From the NCBI RefSeq assembly GCF_009689005.1, contig NZ_AP021879.1, positions 3,348,001-3,412,000 of the forward strand: a stretch of DNA of 64,000 bases, read 5' to 3'. Shown here one piece after another: positions 55,137-61,813 of this stretch. How positions within the stretch are numbered: position 1 is the first letter of the stretch; the number at the start of each line of letters is the position of its first letter. The stretch is from Desulfosarcina ovata subsp. ovata. GTDB lineage: Bacteria; Desulfobacterota; Desulfobacteria; Desulfobacterales; Desulfosarcinaceae. A program made the position numbers and the translations under genes. Below the pieces are notes generated by a model that had not been told where the DNA came from, ran no database searches, and saw only the letters and a list, made by a program, of their open reading frames with translations.

Positions 55137-56712
55137 CACCAACACAACATCCACCAGGAATAAGCCGCTGCGCTGCGCCATCTATACCCGCAAAAGTCAT
55201 GAGGAGGGCCTGGAGCAGGAATTCAATTCGCTGGACGCCCAGCGGGAGGCTTCAGAATCGTATATTGAAAGCCAACGAATGCAGGGTTGGCAGGGGTTGC
55301 CGGACCGATATGACGATGGTGGATTCTCCGGCGGCAACATGGAACGTCCGGCGCTAAAGCGGCTCCTCGATGACGTGGACGACGGGAAAGTGGATGTAAT
55401 CGTGGTTTACAAAATCGACCGCCTTTCACGTTCGTTGCTCGACTTCATGAAAATGGTAGATCTGTTCAATGAGAAGGGTATCAATTTCGTCTCGGTTACC
55501 GAGCACTTCAACACCACCGACCCGACAGGCCGGATGTTTCTCGGCATCCTGATAACCTTTGCGCAATACGAGCGTGAGGTCATCGCCGAGCGTATCAGGG
55601 ATAAGGTGGCGGCGGCGAAGCGGCGGGGCAAATACTGCGGCGGCCCGGCCATACTCGGATACGACGTGGATCGGGAAAACAAGAAGCTGCTGACCAACGC
55701 GGACGAAGCACCCCTGGTTCAGCACATCTTCCGGCGATTCACACAGCTGGCATCGGCCAGAAAGCTGGCGCAGGAGCTCAATGAACAGGGATACAAAACC
55801 AAGTCATGGACCACGAAGAAAGGAAAAGAACGGAAAGGGACCGAATGGAATACCGGTCACATCTACCGTTTACTTGGTAACCGGATCTACAACGGCGAAG
55901 TGGTCCACAAAGGGAATAGCTATCCCGGAGAGCATCATGCCATCGTCGACAAGGAATTGTGGGACAAGGTCCAGTCGATTCTCTCTGAAAATACCAGGGC
56001 CAAGCAAACCAAAGCCCGGAGCAAGATGATCTCACCGCTGCAGGGAGTGATTCGTTGCGGTCATTGTGACTGCTCGATGGGACCGACCTACACCCAAAAA
56101 GGCGAACGGCGCTATACCTACTACATCTGCGAGAAGGACGTCAAGCGGGCTGTCAGCCGCTGTCCGTTGAAACGGGTCCCCGCAGGGGATATCGAGAAGG
56201 CTGTGCTCGAACAACTGGGCGCTGTATTCCGAACTCCGACGCTGGTGGCCAAAACCTACTTCGCGGCCAAGGAGATGGAAGAAGCCGAACGGGACAGGCT
56301 GACGAAACAGAAAGAGCAACTTGAAGAAGATCTTACACTGGTTCGCAAACGGGCACTTGAATTGATGTCGCCGGATGGAAACGAACCCGATCGGGAGGAA
56401 AAACTGGCCACGATCAACCAGCGCGCGGTAACCCTGACCCGACATCTGGCAAACGTGTCGGCCGGATTGCGGGTGTTCGAAAGCGATCAGGTAACGGAAC
56501 GGGATGTGTCGGAAGCTTTCGAGAGCATCGAGATTTTCTGGGAGGACCTGTTTCCCTTGGAGCGTAACCGGCTTGTGCGATTGCTGGTAGAGAGTGTAAA
56601 AATCAGGGAAACCGGCATCGATATGGAACTGAAAACCAACGGCTTGACGAGCCTTATCACCGAGCTGACCGGACTGGCGTGTGAAGTCAAGGAACGGAGG
56701 AACGTTAAATGA
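55126..56712 (+). CDS. Large serine recombinase (integrase/resolvase family)
   Basis: 528 residues from ATG 55126 (GGAGG upstream). The resolvase domain has the nucleophile in AIYTRKS and the conserved SLDAQREA; VYKIDRLSRSLLDFM and the block ITFAQYEREVIAERI follow. Then come the recombinase domain, a Cys4 zinc ribbon (IRCGHCDCSM ... YYICEKD ... CPLKR) and a C-terminal coiled coil (about 400-450). It probably mobilises this element. It overlaps the next gene by 4 nt. Confidence 0.95.
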   Translation: MLDNTNTTSTRNKPLRCAIYTRKSHEEGLEQEFNSLDAQREASESYIESQRMQGWQGLPDRYDDGGFSGGNMERPALKRLLDDVDDGKVDVIVVYKIDRLSRSLLDFMKMVDLFNEKGINFVSVTEHFNTTDPTGRMFLGILITFAQYEREVIAERIRDKVAAAKRRGKYCGGPAILGYDVDRENKKLLTNADEAPLVQHIFRRFTQLASARKLAQELNEQGYKTKSWTTKKGKERKGTEWNTGHIYRLLGNRIYNGEVVHKGNSYPGEHHAIVDKELWDKVQSILSENTRAKQTKARSKMISPLQGVIRCGHCDCSMGPTYTQKGERRYTYYICEKDVKRAVSRCPLKRVPAGDIEKAVLEQLGAVFRTPTLVAKTYFAAKEMEEAERDRLTKQKEQLEEDLTLVRKRALELMSPDGNEPDREEKLATINQRAVTLTRHLANVSAGLRVFESDQVTERDVSEAFESIEIFWEDLFPLERNRLVRLLVESVKIRETGIDMELKTNGLTSLITELTGLACEVKERRNVK

Positions 56713-57131
56713 ACATACAACCGACCATCACTGTTACCGAGAACGGCAATCTGCATATCCATATTCCAATGTTGATCCGCCGGATGCGCGGACGGAAGGT
56801 CATCATCGCTCCCAAGTCCCTTGACGGCGATATTCCCGACAGTCCGGGACCCGTACAGACCGCCATCGTGCAGGCCCTGGCCCGGGCGTCATCCTGGGCG
56901 GAGGTGATCGAGAGCGGTGAAGTAAAATCCATTAGTGATCTCGCGATGAACCTGGATGTGGACAACTCCTATGTGGCCCGCATCCTGAAGCTGTCCACAC
57001 TCGCCCCCGACATCGTCGAGGCAATCCTCAACGGTGAGGAGCCGGCCGGTCTGTCGCTTGCCAAATTGACCAAAACCTTCCCCACGGACTGGGATGAGCA
57101 ACGGGCCATGTTCGGCTTCACTTCAGCCTGA
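56709..57131 (+). CDS. ParB/KorB-like helix-turn-helix protein
   Basis: 140 residues. A beta-rich N-terminus (TITVTENGNLHIHIPML) is followed by a KorB-type HTH (KSISDLAMNLDVDNSYVARIL) and LAPDIVEAILNGEEP, which recalls ParB family proteins. A gene of this type commonly follows the DUF2924-recombinase pair. Its ATG overlaps the recombinase stop (ATGA). It is likely a DNA-binding accessory or regulator. Confidence 0.75.
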   Translation: MNIQPTITVTENGNLHIHIPMLIRRMRGRKVIIAPKSLDGDIPDSPGPVQTAIVQALARASSWAEVIESGEVKSISDLAMNLDVDNSYVARILKLSTLAPDIVEAILNGEEPAGLSLAKLTKTFPTDWDEQRAMFGFTSA

Positions 57132-57160
57132 ACGAAACCAAATATTAAACTGACACATGA

Positions 57161-57186
57161 GCCGACCTTCGCGGGCGGCTTTTTTT
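57161..57186 (+). terminator. Terminator of the recombinase operon
   Basis: GCCGACC / GGGCGGC stem with one mismatch, loop TTCGC, then seven T. Confidence 0.75.
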
Positions 57187-57465
57187 GTGCCCGATCCCGG
57201 TGAAATCAACGAAGCCAACGAAATTTCACCGGGGGGTGGCAAAAAAAGTTAAGAAAAATTTCCCTCCTCTAATTCCCTTATCCCCCTGTTTTCCTAAGTA
57301 ATTAGCCAGCCTTCCCATTCTTCAATCTGCCTCCATCGAGAGTCCCAACGAAATTTCGCCAAAGAAGGGTGACAGGTCTGGTGAACAGAAAAACGTTCAT
57401 GACCTCACCCGGACAAAGCATGCCGGACCTGTCTTCCGGGAGGTCTTCAGCAGAGGAGGTTCGGC
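57187..57465. other. Intergenic leader with two inverted repeats
   Basis: CCGGTGAAAT (57197-57206) is inverted at 57223-57232. GACAGGTCTGG near 57371 pairs with CCGGACCTGTC near 57424, about 40 bp before the next ribosome site. The sequence AACGAAATTTC occurs twice. No gene. Confidence 0.5.
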
Positions 57466-57798
57466 ATGACCAAAGTGGCAACAAAGGCATCGCTGTCTCC
57501 AGGGCGGAGACGCCTTTTGGAGCTGATGCAGGAAATCAATTTCGGGCGGATCGAAGAGCTGACCGTGCGCGACGGTGAACCGAGTTTTGATCCGCCTCCG
57601 CAAGTGGTTCGTGAGATCAAGTTCGGCGGAGAAAACGGCCCGAGACAAGAGGTATCGGTCGAAGACTTTGCCTTAAAGTCCCAGGCCACCCAGCTTTTCG
57701 CGCAGCTCGACTACCTGGGGAACGGAACGGTGCTGAGCCTGGATGTCAAGCACGGGCTCCCCTTCCGCATGAGTGTGAAAGAAACGGTTCGGGCATAG
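57466..57798 (+). CDS. Hypothetical mobile-element protein
   Basis: 110 residues with AGAGGAGG upstream. Not recognised; it has a helical N-terminus (RRRLLELMQEINFGRIEELT) and a beta-rich rest (DGEPSFDPPPQVVREIKFGG). The size and context suggest a phage-type regulator or structural protein of unknown role. Confidence 0.65.
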   Translation: MTKVATKASLSPGRRRLLELMQEINFGRIEELTVRDGEPSFDPPPQVVREIKFGGENGPRQEVSVEDFALKSQATQLFAQLDYLGNGTVLSLDVKHGLPFRMSVKETVRA

Positions 57799-57821
57799 GG
57801 CTCGAAACCAAAAACAAGGTC

Positions 57822-57973
57822 ACCAGACAACAGACTGGCCGCAGAGCGGAGGTCGTTGTGGGTGTCGCCAGAACCGGCGAACTCGCAACACCTCCGCAAG
57901 TCACAGGTAAAGCGTCTCTCCCGGCGAATGTCGGCACCCACACGAGCTCCTCCTCGGCCCCGAGGAGGCTCAA
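57822..57973 (+). promoter_or_regulatory. Structured leader B of the sigma-factor gene
   Basis: Shares ACCAGACA, GCAGAGC and GTTGTGGGTG blocks with leader A. Local stem: GCGGAGGTCGTTG (57846-57858) with CAACACCTCCGC (57886-57897). Alternative stem: GTGGGTGTCG (57858-57867) with CGGCACCCAC (57932-57941). Next, CCTCCTCGG / CCGAGGAGG (57949-57968) encloses the ribosome site GAGGAGG. Confidence 0.6.
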
Positions 57974-58561
57974 ATGGGTTACGAAAATCGCTATCAGGGC
58001 ATAGACGACTATGCCGTCCGGATCATCAAGTACAAGGCAAGACAACTGGTTGGACGGGTTGGGTTCACCGAATCGGACCGCCAGGACTTGGAGCAGGAGA
58101 TGGTCTTCGACCTGCTCCGTCGCTTACCGAAGTTCAAACCCGAACGTGCCCAGCGCAACACGTTCATCGCCCGGGTGGTCGAACACAAGGTTGCCACGAT
58201 CATCGAGGCGCAAAAAGCCGGGATGCGGGATTACCGACTTTGCTCCTGTTCATTGAACGACCGCTTTGAAAACGAAGAAGGCGGTTCCGTCGAGCGGATA
58301 GACACCATCAATCAGGACGACTACCTGCAACGCACCGGCAAACTCTCCCGCCCCATATCCGATTTACGGGGGCTGTCCATCGACGTCCGCAGTGCCGTCG
58401 AAAAACTGCCGCCTGAACTGCGCGAGCTGTGCAAGCGCCTCCAGACCGAGAGTGTGACGGAGATCTCCCGCGACACAGGTATTCCGCGAGGGACCATCTA
58501 CGAGTCCATCAAGAAACTGCGGACGCTGTTCGAGGACGCGGGGCTGAAGGATTACCTGTGA
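57974..58561 (+). CDS. Sigma-70 family (ECF-like) RNA polymerase sigma factor
   Basis: 195 residues. Region 2: DRQDLEQEMVFDLLRRLPKF and RNTFIARVVEHKVATIIEAQ. Region 4: LPPELRELCKRL and SVTEISRDTGIPRGTIYESI, a clear HTH. A linker of about 50 residues separates them. Probably directs transcription of element genes. The ribosome site is buried in a 9-bp hairpin, suggesting translational control. It is separated from the nuclease genes by a small gene. Confidence 0.85.
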   Translation: MGYENRYQGIDDYAVRIIKYKARQLVGRVGFTESDRQDLEQEMVFDLLRRLPKFKPERAQRNTFIARVVEHKVATIIEAQKAGMRDYRLCSCSLNDRFENEEGGSVERIDTINQDDYLQRTGKLSRPISDLRGLSIDVRSAVEKLPPELRELCKRLQTESVTEISRDTGIPRGTIYESIKKLRTLFEDAGLKDYL

Positions 58562-58698
58562 TCGCCCGACGCTCTTGGACCGGTTCCGGTAGGTAAGAAG
58601 CGGGTCGGATGTTCGGAGGAAGCGAAACAGACATCGAAGCATCGGACCCGGGCGCGCCCCTTCACGAACAGTTAACCGAAGGGAACGGAGGCAAACTC

Positions 58699-59013
58699 AT
58701 GAACAGAGAAATTTACAGATACAACTTTACCGCGGACGTTCCGCTAAGAGACGTGGAGGAGTCGTTACTCCTAGCTGTCCTTGCGACGGAAAGCCTGCAC
58801 GGGCGCTCCCTGGTTCGTCTGGACGCGTCATTCTGCCTGCAAGAAAAGAAGAGGTCCTGTGTCGTCGACGCCGGTACCCAAGTTGGCCGTCACATCGCTC
58901 GGATCTTCACAGGGTTTCTTACCCGCGAGTTCGGTGAGGAGGCTTTCAAGGTCGAGCGTCTGGGCCATGGCAGTGAGCAGGACGCCGGCCTCCAGGCAAC
59001 GGGGGCCGCGTGA
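58699..59013 (+). CDS. Hypothetical small protein next to the PD-(D/E)XK nuclease
   Basis: 104 residues from ATG 58699 (GGAGG upstream). Not recognised. It reads as a compact alpha/beta protein (NREIYRYNFTADVPLRDVEE, ARIFTGFLTREFGEEAFKVE). Its stop overlaps the nuclease start (TGATG), so the two are coupled. Confidence 0.65.
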   Translation: MNREIYRYNFTADVPLRDVEESLLLAVLATESLHGRSLVRLDASFCLQEKKRSCVVDAGTQVGRHIARIFTGFLTREFGEEAFKVERLGHGSEQDAGLQATGAA

Positions 59014-60029
59014 TGAGCACTCCAATGCTGACCACTTACTCGATGTGGAGTCTCTTCCGTAACTGCCGAAAGGCCTGCGACTGGCGTTACCAACGTGAAC
59101 TCGTGCCGCTGAAGCGAAATCACAATCTTAATTTTGGCTCTTTGATCCATGAATGCCTGGAGATTTGGCACCGTGATCGGGACCTGAAGCAGGTACTGAA
59201 TTTCATCGACCGCGCGTGCCCAAACCGGGCTCAGGAGGACCGGGAACAACGAGATTGGCACCTGGCCACAGCCATGATGAAGGGCTACGCCGCACGCTAC
59301 CAGACCGAGGAGTTCGAGGTCATCGCGCTGGAGAAGACCTTCAAAGGGAAGATCGTCAACCCCGCTACGGGCGCTTCATCCCGAAGCTTTGTCCTGGCCG
59401 GAAAAGTCGACGGCATTGTCCGGATCGGCGACGAGTTCTTTCTGTTGGAGCATAAGACCGCATCGCAGATCGACGCTGATTATCTGGAGCGGTTATGGAC
59501 CGATTTCCAGATCATTCTATACGCATGGTACATCGAGCAGACACAAGGGCTCCGCATTGCGGGCATTCTTTACAACATCCTGGTCAAAGCCCGGCTTCAG
59601 CAAGGTCGCGGTGAAACAGAGGCGGAGTTTGAGGAACGCCGCCGGATTCTTATCGCCAAGTCAAAGACCGGCAAGAGTTCGGCCAAGCGGAAACATCCTG
59701 AATCAGACGAAACCTTCCAGGATCGACTTTGCGCCAAGTACGCGGACCCCGGAATGTTCCACCGGGAATCCCTTTACATCTCACGCGATCAGTTCAGGTC
59801 GTTGCAGCAGGATCTCTGGGAACTGACCCAGAATTTCTTGGACGCGCGGAGGCGCGGCGTCTTTTACCGCAACACTGGCTTTTGTTTCCACTACCACCGG
59901 CCTTGCGCCTATTTCCCGTTATGCCGTTCCGGCGGCAACCCCAACATCATTGAAAACCTGTACCAACAAGTCCCCCCGCATGAAGAACTGCGGGACGGGG
60001 AATCAATCGAAGAGACCCCGGCATTCTGA
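59013..60029 (+). CDS. PD-(D/E)XK nuclease, Cas4/RecB-like, probably with an Fe-S cluster
   Basis: 338 residues. Nuclease core: LAGKVDGIVRIGDEFFLLEH followed by KTAS gives D...EHK; the upstream His in GSLIHECLEIWH and the later QIILYAWYI (QxxxY) complete the RecB-type motif set. Cys in FRNCRKACDW near the start and FCFHYHRPCAYFPLC near the end fit the 4Fe-4S arrangement of Cas4/AddB proteins. No cas genes or CRISPR arrays are present, so it belongs to the phage-like recombination module. Confidence 0.88.
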   Translation: MSTPMLTTYSMWSLFRNCRKACDWRYQRELVPLKRNHNLNFGSLIHECLEIWHRDRDLKQVLNFIDRACPNRAQEDREQRDWHLATAMMKGYAARYQTEEFEVIALEKTFKGKIVNPATGASSRSFVLAGKVDGIVRIGDEFFLLEHKTASQIDADYLERLWTDFQIILYAWYIEQTQGLRIAGILYNILVKARLQQGRGETEAEFEERRRILIAKSKTGKSSAKRKHPESDETFQDRLCAKYADPGMFHRESLYISRDQFRSLQQDLWELTQNFLDARRRGVFYRNTGFCFHYHRPCAYFPLCRSGGNPNIIENLYQQVPPHEELRDGESIEETPAF

Positions 60030-60052
60030 GGACCAATCAAAAGGAGATAAAT

Positions 60053-60832
60053 ATGCTACCAACAAAGAAAACCCAACCTAAACAAGACCTGGCCGACCTC
60101 ACGGTACTCATCTACGGCCGCAGCAAAATCGGCAAATCAACCTGGTGCTCGCAGTCCGACGGTGCGCTGTTCCTGGCGACCGAACCCGGACTCAACGCCC
60201 TGGATGTTTTTCAGGTACCGATAAGCAGCTGGGATGATTTGCTTGCCGCCTGCGGAGATATCGCCGAGGGCAAACACCCGTTTAAGACCATCATTATCGA
60301 CACGGTCGACAACGCCTACCGGATGTGCAGCGAGTACATCTGCAAGAAATTCAAGATCGAGCACGAATCCGATCTCGGCTACGGAAAAGGCTGGGCCTTG
60401 ATCAACAACGAGTTCCACCGCGTTTTGACCAAGATGGCCTTCATGTCATACGGCCTCTTTCTCGTTTCGCATTCGGTGGAAAAAGAGATCGAGACCCGTA
60501 CAGGCAAACACACGCGCATTGTTCCGACCCTGCCCGACAAGGCCCGGAAGATCGTGCTCGGTATGGTCGATCTCATTCTCTTCTGCGACCTGGAAATAAC
60601 CAAGGACGAGGATGGGAATCCCACATACCGCCGTGTGATGCGGACGAAACCAAGCCCCAACTATGAGGCCGGTGACCGTACCGGACGTCTGCCCGAGACC
60701 ATCGATCTCGATTTCAGCAAGTTCATTGAAGTGTTCAACATGCCGGCGACCGCGCCCAAGGTGAGTGCCTCGCGATCTCAAGTCGGCTCCGGGGACAAGC
60801 AGAGCAAGGTGCCTGCTTCCGCCGGAAAATAA
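60053..60832 (+). CDS. Phage-type AAA ATPase (Sak4/AAA_24-like)
   Basis: 259 residues: Walker A IYGRSKIGKST (about residue 22), Walker B FKTIIIDTVDN, then a RecA-like core with FLVSHSVEKEIETRTGKHTR. Sak4-like proteins are RecA-related ATPases of phage single-strand annealing systems. AAAGGAG precedes the ATG. The following DUF669 gene is its usual partner. Confidence 0.88.
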   Translation: MLPTKKTQPKQDLADLTVLIYGRSKIGKSTWCSQSDGALFLATEPGLNALDVFQVPISSWDDLLAACGDIAEGKHPFKTIIIDTVDNAYRMCSEYICKKFKIEHESDLGYGKGWALINNEFHRVLTKMAFMSYGLFLVSHSVEKEIETRTGKHTRIVPTLPDKARKIVLGMVDLILFCDLEITKDEDGNPTYRRVMRTKPSPNYEAGDRTGRLPETIDLDFSKFIEVFNMPATAPKVSASRSQVGSGDKQSKVPASAGK

Positions 60833-60855
60833 ACCCCTGATTGGAGGATAGAACC

Positions 60856-61350
60856 ATGCAAAACGACAACTACGGAAATTATGACCAAGGCTACGACCAG
60901 GACGACATCGATCTCGCGCAGTTCGACGATGATTTCGCCGAAGCGGAAGTTGAAGATCGCGAGTTTGAGCCGATTCCCGACGGCAAGTACCAAGTTAACG
61001 TCGAGCGGGTGGAGCTTACCCGCGCTCAGACCTCGGGAAATCCCATGCTCAAATGGACCCTGCGCATCATTGCGCCCCGGTTCCGGGGGCGTCTGCTGTG
61101 GCGGAACAACGTCATGGTCTCCCGCGAAAATATCAAGTGGCTCAAGACCGACCTGCATACCTGCGGCCTGAGCCTTGAGAAGATCTCGGATCTTCCGGCC
61201 AACCTCGAGAAACTGATCAACATCAAGCTCGAAGTAACCAAGCGCACGCGGGGTGAAAACGAAAACGTATATCTCAACAAACGCATTGTGCTCGAAGACG
61301 GCAGCGACGAGTACGGCACCGCCGCTAAAGACGCCTTGGCCCCGTTTTAA
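60856..61350 (+). CDS. DUF669 family protein (probable ssDNA-binding partner)
   Basis: 164 residues. A low-complexity acidic N-terminus (about 35 residues, many Asp/Tyr) precedes the DUF669 core FEPIPDGKYQVNVERVELTR, NPMLKWTLRIIAPRFRGRLL, and KLEVTKRTRGENENVYLNKR. DUF669 genes typically stand with Sak4-like ATPases and are thought to act in ssDNA handling. It is 1 nt from the next start. Confidence 0.85.
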   Translation: MQNDNYGNYDQGYDQDDIDLAQFDDDFAEAEVEDREFEPIPDGKYQVNVERVELTRAQTSGNPMLKWTLRIIAPRFRGRLLWRNNVMVSRENIKWLKTDLHTCGLSLEKISDLPANLEKLINIKLEVTKRTRGENENVYLNKRIVLEDGSDEYGTAAKDALAPF

Positions 61351-61351
61351 C

Positions 61352-61813
61352 GTGGACCGGATTACCGTCGTCGTCGATACACGGGAACAGGAGCCCTACG
61401 CCTTCGGTGCCAGCTGTGAAGTGGTCCGCCGAGCACTTCCAGCCGGAGACTACTCGATTGAAGGATTCGAAGACTCTGTGGCGGTGGAGCGAAAAACCCT
61501 CGAGGATTTCGTTTCCACCGTTATCCGCCAAAGAAAGCGGTTTTACAGGGAGCTTCAGCGTCTCGAAGAGTACGAAGCCGCGTGCGTTGTGGTCGAATCC
61601 GACCTGCGTGATGTCTTGACCGGACGTTACCGATCAGGAGCCCATCCAAACGCGGTCCTTGGAACCGTCATTTCCATCGTCGTCGACTTCCAAATCCCGG
61701 TCTTCTTTTGCTCCGACCGGCAAGTCGCCTGCCGGTTTGTGGAGGAATTCCTATTGCGATTTTACCGGAAGGTATCGAGACGATGCGAAGAAAAACAACC
61801 AGTGATCAAATAA
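61352..61813 (+). CDS. ERCC4-domain nuclease
   Basis: 153 residues from GTG 61352, the second base after the DUF669 stop; the frame upstream of that is not coding. XPF/ERCC4 motifs: VVDTREQEPYAF, LPAGDYSIEGF, SVAVERKTLEDF (the ERK catalytic triad) and RFYRELQRLEEYEAACVVVE. It cuts branched or flapped DNA. It lacks the helicase and HhH domains of XPF, and overlaps by 31 nt with a RecD2-like helicase, so the two may act together. Confidence 0.9.
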   Translation: MDRITVVVDTREQEPYAFGASCEVVRRALPAGDYSIEGFEDSVAVERKTLEDFVSTVIRQRKRFYRELQRLEEYEAACVVVESDLRDVLTGRYRSGAHPNAVLGTVISIVVDFQIPVFFCSDRQVACRFVEEFLLRFYRKVSRRCEEKQPVIK

